Assembly: GCA_963920525.1 (NCBI GenBank)
Contig: OY986435.1
Location: 268,922,299 to 268,986,298, forward strand
DNA: 64,000 bases
Direction: 5' to 3'
DNA from: Dichetophora obliterata
Taxonomy: Eukaryota > Arthropoda > Insecta > Diptera > Sciomyzidae
In this document: one piece after another, positions 42,793-53,128 of the stretch
Layout of the letters: every line of letters starts with the position of its first letter
Position numbering within the stretch: the stretch's first letter is position 1
Notes under the pieces: model-generated
Told to the model about the DNA's origin: nothing
Database searches by the model: none
The model's input: only the letters and a program-made list of their open reading frames with translations
Translations under genes and position numbers: made by a program

Positions 42793-43917
42793 CTATATGT
42801 GGTAAGTTATTTCTGAGGCCGGTAAAGGAAAATTTTGGGCTGTTGGATTTATTTCAATTTTTCCGATTTCCATCGGTTCTACCGTTGGTTGATGGGGAAT
42901 ATTAATTCTAGCATGGTTTCTATTCCTTTCGTTGTTATAATAATTATTGTTGTTATTGTGGTAACTGCTTGCACTATTTCGGTTATAGTTATACGAGTTA
43001 CCTGGTTCATTGTTGTAACGATTGTTGCGGTTATAATTATTATGTGTTTGATAATTATTGCGATTAGTGTTTGTATTGTAAGGATTGTTTGAATAGTTAT
43101 TGTTGTAGTTGTTACGAGTAGTCGTATTATTTTTGTGATTGTGTTCATCCTTGTTTTGTCGATTGTTGTTATATCGTTCTGTAGGTCTAGAGGTCTGGTC
43201 GTTAGTTCTTCTATTCGGTTTGTTTTCTGTTTTATATGGGCTATAATAAGCATAATTTGCTTCGTGTAATATGTTTATTGCTTCTTCCAAAGTTTTAGGA
43301 TCTCTGCAATATAAAATTGACCTCATCGGTTCGGGCAGTTTTGTTTTAAATGTCTGAAGAGCGGCTTTTATGTTTAAGTTAACAGTTTGGTCAATTTCCT
43401 CTTCAGTTGTAGCGGTCGATAGTTCTGTTTTAGTCTTTATATTAAGTCTCCTAAGTATGAACTTTAAGTCGTTGTAAAATTCTACACTATTATTTCTAAA
43501 GGTCGTTCCTCTCAACTCATTGAAGAGTTCTTCTATCGATTTTCGGTCGGAAAAGTTATTTAATAGGATCGTTTTTATGTCCTTCCAAGACATAGCATTA
43601 CTATCTATTTCAATAGCTTCCTTTGCTTTTTTTGTTAATTTAGATTTAATTATGTCTGAGAAGATACTTTGTGCTAAGGTATCATATCGGGTCAGTAAGG
43701 GGTAAATTCTGTCTATTAGTGTAATGAAGGTTTGAAGTTCGCTAGTGTTTCCGCTAAACTCAGGGAGTCTGTCGAGATATTTGAGGGGGTCAATTGTCAA
43801 TGATGCCGTCATGTTTGTATTTTCTAAGTTTTCTCTTGTTAGGATATCTCTTTGATTATCTATTGCTTGTTGGACACCTTCGATTGCCCTATCTAATGCG
43901 TCAAAATTTTCGTCCAT
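42793..43917 (-). CDS. gag: Errantivirus Gag
   Basis: 374 aa, intact. An N-terminal helical capsid-like region (LKYLDRLPEFSGNTSELQTF, IYPLLTRYDTL, WKDIKTILLNNFSDRKSIEE) is followed by an Asn/Arg/Tyr-rich C-terminal third with many NN and NNYN runs and no CCHC zinc knuckle. Errantivirus Gag proteins typically lack the knuckle and have a basic tail instead. Structural protein of the cytoplasmic particle. The stop at 42793-42795 lies within the pol overlap. Confidence 0.9.
   Translation of the reverse strand: MDENFDALDRAIEGVQQAIDNQRDILTRENLENTNMTASLTIDPLKYLDRLPEFSGNTSELQTFITLIDRIYPLLTRYDTLAQSIFSDIIKSKLTKKAKEAIEIDSNAMSWKDIKTILLNNFSDRKSIEELFNELRGTTFRNNSVEFYNDLKFILRRLNIKTKTELSTATTEEEIDQTVNLNIKAALQTFKTKLPEPMRSILYCRDPKTLEEAINILHEANYAYYSPYKTENKPNRRTNDQTSRPTERYNNNRQNKDEHNHKNNTTTRNNYNNNYSNNPYNTNTNRNNYQTHNNYNRNNRYNNEPGNSYNYNRNSASSYHNNNNNYYNNERNRNHARINIPHQPTVEPMEIGKIEINPTAQNFPLPASEITYHI
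42829..42835 (-). promoter_or_regulatory. Candidate -1 frameshift slippery site between gag and pol
   Basis: In element sense A AAT TTT in the gag frame, an X-XXY-YYZ heptamer. It is 36-42 nt before the gag stop, and the -1 frame is open from here into the protease. Position and pattern fit; slippage not shown. Confidence 0.55.
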
Positions 43918-43921
43918 ATAA

Positions 43922-44924
43922 TTTAATAAAAATTTTTTTTTTTTTTTTTTTTTTTAAATTGGGATTTCCTTAAAATCTCATAGGAAAAATCGTAACTGAG
44001 TTTTTGAGTTTCCTAAATTTATACTGAGTTTTAGCCTCCTTTTTTATTTGTCTTATTAAATCTACTAATTTTCTATTAATGTCTGCCTCTGTGTTATAAG
44101 AGTATAATTCTGCCTGCGTTATATAATAATTGTCCATGAATTTCTTATATTTTTATCACATAAAATAATTTGTACATACAGTTTGATAACTTAAAATATA
44201 TAAATATGTAGATTCTTACTATGGTATTTTCCTTGTTGGTGATGATAATAAAGTTGTCTTCGTTGTTGTTCTTCTCCTTATTTTTTCCGCTTTTAGTTGA
44301 ACTGTTGATTTGTGTTGTTTATGTTGAACTGGTATATTTGGATATTTTCAGGATTTGGTGTAGAAAGTGTTGAAGTAGTTGATGTTGAAGATTTGAGTAT
44401 ATTCTTCGTTGTTCTTCTTTGTTGTTGATTTGTATTAAAGTTTCACTTATATATTTTCAGGGTTTGGTACAAAAAAAAAATTTGTATCTATATCTTTTTT
44501 TTTGTAGTGTTTTAAGTTTTTGTTTTAACAGGTAACTGTTCATTAGGGTGTAATTTTCAACAAGTTTAATAGTGATATTGTCTATTTATTTATTTCACAA
44601 GTTAAATAGTTCCAATTATTATTTCACAAGTTCGTATGGATAGTTTATATTATTATTTCACAAGAAATAGTTTCTTTTGATTTCAAAGTTAAATAGAAAT
44701 AGTTTCTATTTATTTTACAAGTTTAAAAGAAATAGTTTCTTTTCTTATTTCAAAAGTTGAATAGAAATTGTTTCTATTTATTTCACAGGTTTAAAAGAAA
44801 TAGTTTCTTTTATTGTTTCACAAGTTTTAATAGAAATAGTTTCTATTTATTTCACTCGTTTATGGTTCGCGATACCCGACTAAACATTAAAATGCACTGT
44901 ATTACTTTGGGAATACATTCGAGT
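43922..44924 (-). other. Errantivirus 5' leader
   Basis: About 1 kb between the primer-binding site and gag, long as in gypsy-group elements. It contains a homopolymer run (T on +, 43936-43955), CTT/GTT-rich sequence and, nearest the LTR, the repeat array at 44585-44860. No coding potential. Confidence 0.7.
44585..44860 (-). repeat. Array of ~9 imperfect 30-36-bp repeats in the errantivirus leader
   Basis: On + the units alternate 'tttcacaagttt' with a palindromic core 'gaaatagtttc', commonly as 'agaaatagtttct'. Copies of 'tttcacaag' or close variants are near 44593, 44622, 44656, 44684, 44712, 44747, 44780, 44817 and 44851. It occupies the leader position where gypsy of Drosophila carries its clustered insulator-protein sites, but the sequence is different. 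Confidence 0.75.
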
Positions 44925-44942
44925 ATCCCATCCTCGTCGCCA
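44925..44942 (-). promoter_or_regulatory. Primer-binding site, tRNA-Ser(GCT) type
   Basis: Element-sense TGGCGACGAGGATGGGAT is complementary to the 3' end of fly tRNA-Ser(GCT), 18 bases by my reading. Its first base is the last base of the 5' LTR, as in other errantiviruses. Serine tRNA priming is known for the 17.6/297 group. Confidence 0.8.
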
Positions 44943-45414
44943 ATTAATGTTTCGAATAGTTCGAAGATTAAAAAAAAACACAATTTTAAATGGTTTTAAT
45001 TTTTAACTTTATTGTTCTCGAGCTGTCAATCAACTGACTTAAAATTATTACATTTTTTGTTTATAACTAAAACTCTGTGCTTACCGTACCTGCATGTATC
45101 TTTGTATGTGTGTGTTGCGCTGCGTTTGTCAGCGCTGCCAAAATAAGTTCAAGCGAAAAGTGCAATCAAAGCTTTTCTAAACACTGTGTGAACGGAAATT
45201 GGTTAGCCAGAATTCCCAATAATTACTTGCGACATTTGGAGCAAAGAATTATTAAAAATTTCGATTATGCTGAAATTTACTGTGTGACCGGAAATTGGTC
45301 AGCCAGAATTCTTAATAATTATTTGTGAAATTTGGAGCAAACAATTATTAAGAATTTTGAAATTAATTTTATATTACATTAGTTTTGCCGGGAAGGAAGG
45401 GGTTTGCTATAACT
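44942..45414 (-). repeat. Errantivirus 5' LTR
   Basis: 473 bp; no difference from the 3' LTR seen by eye. Begins AGTTATAGCAAACCCC and ends CATTAATT in element sense. It should contain the promoter; I see no unambiguous TATA box and errantiviruses often use initiator-type promoters. Confidence 0.95.
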
Positions 45415-46042
45415 GTTAAATACATTTAAGTTTTTCCTTCCTATCAACATCAAATTACTAGCATTAGCAGGACATGAATGACAGTAGGCATAACAGAAGG
45501 AGTAGACACGCCCTTTATATTTAATGATAATGTCTTACTGATACTGCTGTCAAGTATCAGTAAGTATCGACGCACAGTGGAGTATTGAACCCTTAAAAAT
45601 GGGTATCAATTTACCAAGCAGACGGAGCTTTTTAATTTTTTGGGTAAAATGGGTAAAAATAAGAAAAACTGTATGTCCGTCAGACACGATTACAGCCGTA
45701 GTTTGGAAGCTATCGTAATAAAATTCGGTATTTAAGCTTGTATTTATTAGACCTCTGCACGAGTAGTCTTCAAACGAGTTTTAGACATTTGTTTGGAAAT
45801 GAGTGATTGATATGTTACATTCGTTGCGAACAAATCAAACATAACAGTTTAGCCTAGCATCGTAGAGCAAACAAATACAAATCAATCGGAAACCGAATCG
45901 AATGAATTAATGATTTAGAAAATATGAATGCAGCATAAATACATGACTCGAATTTTATGTACACAAGAACATAACATTCGGTGCATAAATTGAAGGTGTT
46001 AAGATTTAAAAAATCTGATGTAAAAATTTTCAAAAGCTTTTT
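45415..46042. other. Flank of the errantivirus, no gene seen
   Basis: Begins with GTTAAA, the second half of the target duplication (45415-45420). The rest is unique-looking AT-rich sequence; short ORFs at 45854-46060 and 45981-46247 resemble nothing known. Confidence 0.4.
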
Positions 46043-46928
46043 GACACTAGGGTGGACCATAAAAATGTGTTTTTTAAACTATTCGCCAAATCTATTATCA
46101 GAATTTACAAATTCCAAACTTTATTTGACAATAGGGTTGCCTCCTTTAATTTTACTGATGCCAAATCCTTGTCAGAAATTACAAATTCCACTTATGTTTT
46201 TGCGATTTCGAATCTGGGGCAAACACAAGGTGAAAATGCAGCCCTGATGCCAAATCCATTCATTGTCAGAATTTAAAAATTCCAAAATTTCTATAGGGCT
46301 GTAATAGAGCTGCCATATTTGTTTTTGTGATTTCGAAGCTGGGAGAAACACAAGGTGAAAATGGGTCGCTGATGGCCAAATCTATTCTCACAATTTACAA
46401 GTTCCAAAAATGATTTTAAAATACGGCTGCCACCTTTATTTTTGCGATTTTGAAGCTGGGGTAAATACTAGGAAAAACTAGGTTGCAAAAAAAAGCTAAA
46501 AAAATAGAGATCATTCCTTATTTTGATAGAACATCCATAAATAAGCGTATTGAAGTAATCCAAAATGTGCTTCAACATTTAAAACATGTTAATTTTTTAT
46601 TTAATTTTTGGAATTATTCGTAATTATCTGTCCCTGGTATAAAAAATTCACATTTTTAGGGTCCACCCTAGTTTCAAAAAACTTCTTGAAATTCCTGCAT
46701 CAGATTCGAATTCAGCCCCCAGCGTATCTACAAAACGTAAATAACAAAAAAAACCCATTTTTAGGGTCCACCCTAGTGTCACAAATATTTTTAAAACTCT
46801 AACATAAGATTTGAAATCAGCGACCCCTCAATACTGCAAGCACATATACAAAGATTATAAACAAAACAAAAAAAAACATATTTTTAGGGGCCACCCTAGA
46901 GTCAAGCACAATTTTTTAAGATCTGACC

Positions 46929-47945
46929 CAACGTTGCCTTATTTACAGTTTTAACTGTAAATTACAGTTTTTTGAACAGGCTTACAGTTTTTTTAATTGA
47001 CTCATAGTGCAAATTACAGTTTTTTCAAATTTCAGATTTGATATAATAAATTAAAATATTTTTGGTTTTGTATTTTTATTTTTGATAATTAAAAAATTTT
47101 ATAAATAAATGTCCTCTTACAACATTGTAGCCCTGGAATTATGTTCCATCATTGCAATTATACCATAGCTGTAATAATAAAGAAGGCTTCAAACAGAATT
47201 TGCTTCAATATGTCAATTTGGTTGTCATTGATTTTTTGACATATGGTTTTTAAAAATCTTTAAGATGAGTTTGTTATCGTAAATGCATTTAAAAAAATTA
47301 ATATTAACAATATTGGCAATCTAAAGTCTCTGAAGGATATTTATTTAGGTAGTGAAATATCTATAGCATTCATGTCAACTCATAAATTACTACAATCAGA
47401 GGAAATCGAATCAGAGAACATTGCGTTTTTTTAGTTATTTTTTAGAAATAAAAAAGAGATTGTAGTGAAGCATTTCTTCTCTTGGGAAAAACAATTTCTG
47501 CTGTTCTATGCGTTCCAATAGCCACTACAAATGTTGAAAAAATATTTTCAGTAATTAATATTAATAAAACAAAACTTAGAAATAAGTTAGAGATTCCCGA
47601 AACCTGTGGAATTCTAAGAACAAAAGATCTCTTAAAAAAAATACATCGAACTGCATCAATTTGAGAAATCAAACCAAATGTACAAAAAAATTTACAAGTA
47701 AATTTACGAAAAATAATTAAATTTTATTTCCAAAACAAAATGTGATCTATTCAAAAGTAGCTTATGTTATTGTTTATGTTTTTGTAAATGAATTGTTTTT
47801 TATTAGTTTCATTTTAATGAATACCATCAAAATTAAACTTGCCTTTTTTTTACAGTATTTTTTTAAGGTTACAGTTTTTTCGTTAAAAATACCGTTGTTT
47901 CTTTTTGGAACTTACAGGTTTTTTAAAAAAAGTCTGACAACGCTG
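46929..47945 (+). mobile_element. Small hAT element, 1017 bp
   Basis: The left end CAACGTTGCC and right end (inverse) CAGCGTTGTC match at 8 of 10, and subterminal 'ttacag' runs follow on both sides. An exact 8-bp duplication ATCTGACC flanks it (46921-46928, 47946-47953). It carries only the end of a transposase. It inserted into one unit of the surrounding repeat block. Confidence 0.8.
47470..47664 (+). pseudogene. hAT transposase C-terminal remnant
   Basis: About 60 codons: AVLCVPIATTNVEKIFSVIN, then NKTKLRNKLEIPETCGIL. This is the hAT dimerisation motif (..P.S...ER.FS......K.R..L). The upstream catalytic region is missing, with possible remnants near 47160-47420, so the element depends on another transposase. 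Confidence 0.75.
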
Positions 47946-48299
47946 ATCTGACCCCAGATTTGAAACAACAAACAAAATAATATGGTCTACCCTAGTGTCA
48001 GACAAAATTTTTTAAATTCTAGAATGATCATTTGTAAATGATTTGGTGCGTTCGATTCAATTATTTCTTTTTCGAGTCTTTGGTTCAAAAAAGCAAATCA
48101 AATCATATTACTCAATGCAAAACATGTCCATGATTTTTTCGTCAAATGTCTCGAACACGATCTGACTCGCTGTTATAGCTATGTAAACTACTGAACTCGA
48201 CGCGAATGTACATTGTTGTGGTACAGTTTTGATGCTTTTGACAGTTGTCAACAACTCATGCGATTTAAAGAAGCAGTAGCCATATAATTTGTTCTTCTA

Positions 48300-49205
48300 A
48301 AAGGTAAGTAAATTAAATTGTTAGCGTTTCTACTGCTTCTACGGTTACGAGTAGTGTTGAAATTTATAAGAGTTAGGAGTTCTGGTGAATCGAAAACACC
48401 AGTTACAAGTTGTGTCAGTTCCACTTAAGCCCCTCAGAGCAAACCGAACATAACGTTTTTGAATTCTTTCTATTCGTTCAGCATGAACATTGTAACTTGG
48501 GGACCACACTTGACCTGCATAATGTTATCAATATATACGCTAAACGATAGCTTAGACTCCATGCATGTACCCAGATCTTTGACAGAATCTTCACGATTTA
48601 AAGTAGTATCTTTTATCTTATAATCAAAAATGAAATTATTTTTTTTCGCGAAAAGGGTCATAGTTTGGCATATATCTGGATTTAGAAACATATTATTTTT
48701 GAAACACCAAACTTCAAAGGATTTTAAGTCAGGCTGGAGTAGATCTGAATTGTCTTTAGCATCTACCGTTCTGTATATTTTCATATCATCTGCATAAATG
48801 AGCAGATGAGAGTGTTTGATGATGTGGGTTACATCATTTATGGTTAAAATAAACAAAAGTGAACCAAGGTTGCTACCTTGAGGAACATCTGATTCAGCAA
48901 TAAATTCAGCAGACAAAACACCTCGAAATCGTATTTGATAAGATCGCTCTGTCAGATACGATTGGATCCAGCTTATAAAAAATTGTGGAAAACCCATTAA
49001 CTTTAGTTTAAATATAATTCATTTCTATGGTATATTATCAAATGCTTTTCTAAAATTAGTGTAAATACAATCGACCTGGTTACCTGAATAAATTGAATTT
49101 GTTATTTGTTATGCTGACGAGTTGTTATGACTTTCCCACAGTGAATTTTTACACGATCATACACGAGCCGCTCAAAAAGTTTTGGAAGCGACGAAAGTTT
49201 AGCCA
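48300..49205 (-). pseudogene. CR1-like LINE fragment, same family as the 10346-16975 copy
   Basis: The open part (48997-48470) reads MGFPQFFISWIQSYLTERSY, SDVPQGSNLGSLLFILTIND and the catalytic LLIYADDMKIYRT, nearly the same as 15801-16244. The segment continues to ~48300 with VRFALRGLSGTDT and upstream to 49205 with KLSSLPKLFERLVYDRV. A deletion removes part of the thumb region near 48540. It shows the family had several insertions here. Confidence 0.8.
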
Positions 49206-49827
49206 CAAAACAAAATATCATACTAAAAGGTAAAATAGAGATTCGTAATTATTCAAAAGTTATGAGCCTCCGAGCCGACCGCGTTAAAGCAGCACTATGT
49301 TTAAAACTTTAAAAGAGTTTTCTTTAAATCTGCGTTTTCGAGCTTACGACTTTTATAACTCAGTCAATTTTACACGAATCTTTATGTGGTTTTTTCAAAA
49401 TACAAGTTATTAAATTGTCAATGGACCATAATCGCATTGATAAATTTCATATTGGAATTTTTATCAACAAAAATGTAATGTTCAGTAAAAATGGCAAAAA
49501 TTATTTCATAATCACACTCATACTTAACAGGAAAAAATTTTTATTTTTGTTTCAGATGACTCTTGCGAGCTGTGGGAAGGTCGCCAGTTTAGTTCGTGGT
49601 TTAAGCACTGGTTCTTCAAATATTTCTGAAGAGTATCTTTTTAAAACACCAGGCCAGGACCACGATTCCTTTTTGTATATCGATTTTTTAAAAAATATTT
49701 CTTCTTAGCATTAAAATTATATATTATTTCGTCAAAACAACTCATCTCAGCATTGACAAAAAAGTTAAACTCAAATTTTGAGCTTGTAAGCCTCTGAGCT
49801 TGCCATTCGATGGGTTTCAATTTATTT
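49206..49827. other. No recognised gene
   Basis: AT-rich. A 97-codon ORF at 49415-49708 (ends with ..SLVRGLSTGSSNISEEYLF) is not recognised and has no supporting context. Confidence 0.35.
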
Positions 49828-50095
49828 AACAATTGAAGACATGCGTTAATGAAGGTGATACGTCACAAAAATTTAGTTTCGAGAAAATTGAGTAGAAACT
49901 TTCTCATTTGTACTGAAATCTATAATAGTTAAATCAAACGTGTGAAGTAGTTTATTTCTAAAATAGCCACAAACATGGTTGTTTTAAGTTGTAAAATTGT
50001 TTTTATGCACATAATACCCTTCATCCATGCATAGAACACTGAAAATCCGAAAATGCGACATATCACTTTCATCCACTCATGTCTTCAATTGTTGT
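49828..50095. repeat. Inverted repeat pair, ~38-bp arms, 268 bp overall
   Basis: The left arm AACAATTGAAGACATGCGTT then 'aatgaaggtgatacgtca' is matched by the inverse of the right arm, AACAATTGAAGACATGAGTG then 'gatgaaagtgatatgtcg'. About 32 of 38 match. Interior AT-rich, non-coding. Probably a MITE; no target duplication seen. Confidence 0.55.
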
Positions 50096-51110
50096 TTAGA
50101 TGTGTTTAAAGAAATAATAACCAAAAAGGAGATATGAACAAATTTGTAAAATTTCATGATAAGAAGTATTTTTTTAAAAATAATAGGAAAAACAATCTCT
50201 GTCTTTTCCTGGTGTTTTAAATAGATATTTTTAGACAGCGTTTTAATAAGTAGTATTTGAAGAATTCAAATAGCAAAAATTATCTTCGTTAATAATTAGA
50301 GACTATAACATTTAAAAGCGTGCTAGCTTTCCTCTAAGAGTTTTGTTGGTCTAGATCAGTACAATCGACCTGTAATGGTCGCTTTATCGTTAGATTCCAT
50401 GACCCTTAAATTGTGGCACAGTGTTATATAAAGTTACTCATCCGTTCGATCATTAAAACTAAGTCTTAATGGGTCTTTTTCATTTAAACGGCTAAGAAAA
50501 ACAATTTGTAATTATTTTTACTAAAAACTTTTTTTAATGATGAAAAAAACTTGTGTACATCAAAATACATATAATTAAGTATGTTTTGATTTTTTTTTTT
50601 GGTTTGGCCTTTTATCTACTCTCTTAAGCTTTTCGCAATTTGGACATCATTTTTAGAATCCAAAAAGGTGGCAACGATTTCTCAGCTTTTACAACAGGTA
50701 ACTGAAAATTTGTTTAGTTCATCTTAATGATAATACTTGAAACTATAAGATTACGTAAAATCAGACAACTAAACCTCATACCTGTTTTTGACGCCATTTT
50801 CAAAACAAACATTGAAAAATTGCCCTATTTTTTTACATTTCCAACGCTCTAAAATTTCGAGATTTACATCTTAGATCTTAGAGATTTTACAACAATAAAT
50901 ATGAATCAAAACAGTTTCAGCTCAAACGAACTTTTTCGTTAATCTTTGGTACCGTTTTGAGAAATCCTAAAATTTTTCAAGTGAAGAAGATCCCTTAAAG
51001 GCAGTTTTCATATCGTTCCACATTTTTTCTTTGAAATTTTTAAATTTATTAAAAAAATAGTGTTTTAAATAAAAAATACAAACTTAATTTTTAAGTATAA
51101 CATTTATATA
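50096..51110. other. No recognised gene
   Basis: AT-rich intergenic sequence with poly-T/poly-A runs. Possibly the 3' part of the hAT element whose transposase begins at 51111, but its left terminal repeat was not found. Confidence 0.35.
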
Positions 51111-51914
51111 TTAATTCTTCTTTTTTTTGGTAGCCCATTGCAGCGCAATATTATTTAAGTTAATGAGATCAACTATGTCCTTTTCCGATGAAAGTGTTAA
51201 TAAGTCATTAAGATGTGAGTCACTTTGCGCGGTTCTTAAATAATTTTTAACTAATTTTAATTTGCTGAACATTCTCTCATTTCCTGAAACAGTAACAGAT
51301 ACTGTGCACAGCAAACGCGATATTTTGTTAACTGCAGGAAGAGATTTTTTATTGCATTCTGAAACATTAGCTGTACCCGATAGAGTTTTTACGCCTTCGC
51401 ATAGATCATTGAATACTTCAAATTCCGCTTTCGATTGAAGTGAATTCAACAAACAATTTTTTGGTAACGTTTTTATTGATTCTAGAAATCGCTTTTGGGT
51501 CGAGTTAGTAGAAGATAGAATTTGATCAAAGAGTTCATACAGAGGCTTTATTGTTTCTAAGCAACTGCTTAATTTATCTCGCATCAGTGAGGTTATCTTA
51601 TCCAATACAAGTTTTAATTCTCTTCTATAAAAACAGTTCATCGAAAAATAAGCCGCGTTGGCATTATCATCCAAATGTTTCGGCGCAAGACGACGGCGAT
51701 GGCGAATTGAGAATTCCTTTTCAGCATCAACATTAAAAGATTTTAACAATGCAACAGCACCACTAATTAGGCTATCCGTACCTTCAGAGTCCGAATTTAA
51801 TTTTTCTAATGATTTAAGGGTACAAGAAATAAATTTCATAGCAGTTAAAATATTCTGTTCAACGGTTTCAAGAGATTCAGTCAGGAGTTTCATATTTACT
51901 TGAACATTTTTCAT
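51111..51914 (-). pseudogene. hAT transposase, C-terminal part
   Basis: 267 open codons. Ends with ISRLLCTVSVTVSGNERMFS, then KLKLVKNYLRTAQSDSHLND, the same dimerisation signature as the 9574-10104 transposase (S.S...ER.FSKLK..KNYLR). Upstream residues are helical and polar (FRHRRRLAPKHLDDN-type segment near residues 75-90). Reading continues in broken frames to ~52140 (FKRFSQTIEKRSALTFKLE). N-terminal zinc finger not seen. Same superfamily as the element at 7467-10337, different copy. Confidence 0.75.
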
Positions 51915-52140
51915 AAAAACAAGACTTATAAAAAAGTCAACAGAAATGAGTTGGTTTGATAGCGAATATGCAGCATTTCGAGTCCACTTGTCAATTTTCT
52001 TAGAGCTTTGGTAAATTTCGTTTAGATACTTTAATAATAAATGAATTTTGAATGCAGATTTAAAAAGTGTGTTATTTTTGCCATCATCTCGAGTTTAAAA
52101 GTTAATGCGGACCTTTTTTCAATAGTTTGACTAAATCTTT

Positions 52141-52809
52141 TAAATTCATTATTTATTTATTTATTGTAATTGTATTTAAATTAAAATGTTAAGTGTATGA
52201 AATTAAAGATTTTACATCAGAGTTCTTGAGCCAAGAAAATTTCTTTAAATATGTTGGCCAATTTCGATCATTAAATTTTTTATTACAAATGTTGGGTATT
52301 TCTGGATAAAAATTTCAATCTCAGAAATTTCTACAAAAATGTATTAATTAGGTTTTAATAAGGGGAATATGTGTGGCGACTGAGTAAACCTTTGTTCGTT
52401 TGGGCTTGTTTTATTCCACTTGATTTTTTCAACTTTTTGGCAAGGTATTTGTATCAGGGACTGTTATCATTAAGCTATATCCAAAAACTTAAGCATTAAT
52501 CTTTATTTTATGATTTTCAAGTTTTTGCTCAGATATAAAAATAGTAATCTGATTTTTTCTTTTAAATCTTAAATAAAAATCATTAATATTTTTTTATGTC
52601 AAATAAAAATTTATTTTCGGTTTTTATTTTTGGTCAAGGACACGGTTGCACAATTGGACTAAAAATGGTCTATTTTTTAAGTTGGTTTGCTGCTCTATTT
52701 TACATTACTATTTCCGTACTTTTTTAACAAAATTGATGCTACTTTTCTGAACTTTTTCTGCATATTGTCACAAAGGAACACTGGATTCGTTTACAACAAT
52801 TCAACGCTG
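52141..52809. other. hAT element interior, no gene seen
   Basis: AT-rich, with a (TTTA)n run at 52150-52166. It should have held the N-terminal transposase exon but nothing recognisable is left. Confidence 0.3.
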
Positions 52810-52973
52810 ATACGACTTAAAATGAGTTGGCGGACTGAAGTTTGTTTAAGGTACGACTGAAAATGAATTGGCCGACTAAAGTTCGTTTAAGGTACGACTA
52901 AAAGTGAAATGGCCGACTGAAGATAGTTTTGGATATGAATTAAAATAAAATAGCCGACTAAAGTTGGTTTTTG
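52810..52973 (+). repeat. ~41-bp tandem repeat, four units
   Basis: The unit is 'gtacgactgaaaatgaattg' 'gccgactaaagttcgtttaa' 'g', at about 52810, 52851, 52892 and 52933, progressively diverged to the right. It lies close to the right end of the hAT element. Confidence 0.8.
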
Positions 52974-53089
52974 TTATGACAATGGCAATAAAAGGTACGA
53001 CTGGCTTTGATGCGTTCATAATTATAATTATTGTTTATAAAAAGCAGCATTTTAAAAAATTTTAGTAAAAAATAACAATTTAAAAAAAG

Positions 53090-53128
53090 GAGGGTAGTCT
53101 ACCCCCTCCCCCGCTAGTTACGCCACTG
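53090..53128 (-). mobile_element. hAT terminal repeat, right end of the 51111 element
   Basis: On the - strand CAGTGGCGTAACTAGCGGGG then 'gagggggtagactaccctcc'. The first ten bases match the ends of the 7467-10337 element. It abuts Helitron-type repeat sequence from 53129. The partner end was not found between 48000 and 51100, so the element looks truncated on the left. Confidence 0.65.

Larger units (their letters stand above)
37377..45414 (-). mobile_element. Full-length errantivirus (Ty3/gypsy LTR retrotransposon with env)
   Basis: 8038 bp on the - strand: 5' LTR (44942-45414), primer-binding site, long leader, gag, pol, env, polypurine tract and 3' LTR (37377-37849). In element sense the LTRs begin AGTTATAGC and end CATTAATT, the AGTT..AATT termini of insect errantiviruses. 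A 6-bp GTTAAA flanks both sides. Both LTRs are 473 bp and I find no difference between them by eye. All three genes are open over their full length. This points to a recent insertion, possibly still competent; no expression evidence is available. Confidence 0.95.
46043..48015. repeat. Degenerate repeat block with 'ccaccctagtgtca' units
   Basis: At 46043 an inverted unit TGACACTAGGGTGGACCATA. From 46656, direct units start 'tttttagggtccaccctagt', at ~46656, 46757, 46882 and 47975, each followed by 'tca...aattttttaa..tct.a' and a purine-rich tail; spacing ~100-125 bp after removing the hAT element in the third unit. Between 46080 and 46450, another repeated phrase 'cagaatttacaaattccaaa' / 'gcgatttcgaagctgggg.aaacacaaggtgaaaatg' recurs four times. 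Possibly a MITE-derived array. Confidence 0.65.

Noticed and set aside
42879..43253. ORFs on both strands across the Asn-rich part of gag
   Set aside because: By-products of AAC/AAT-rich codons; gag is open across this region with the right context.
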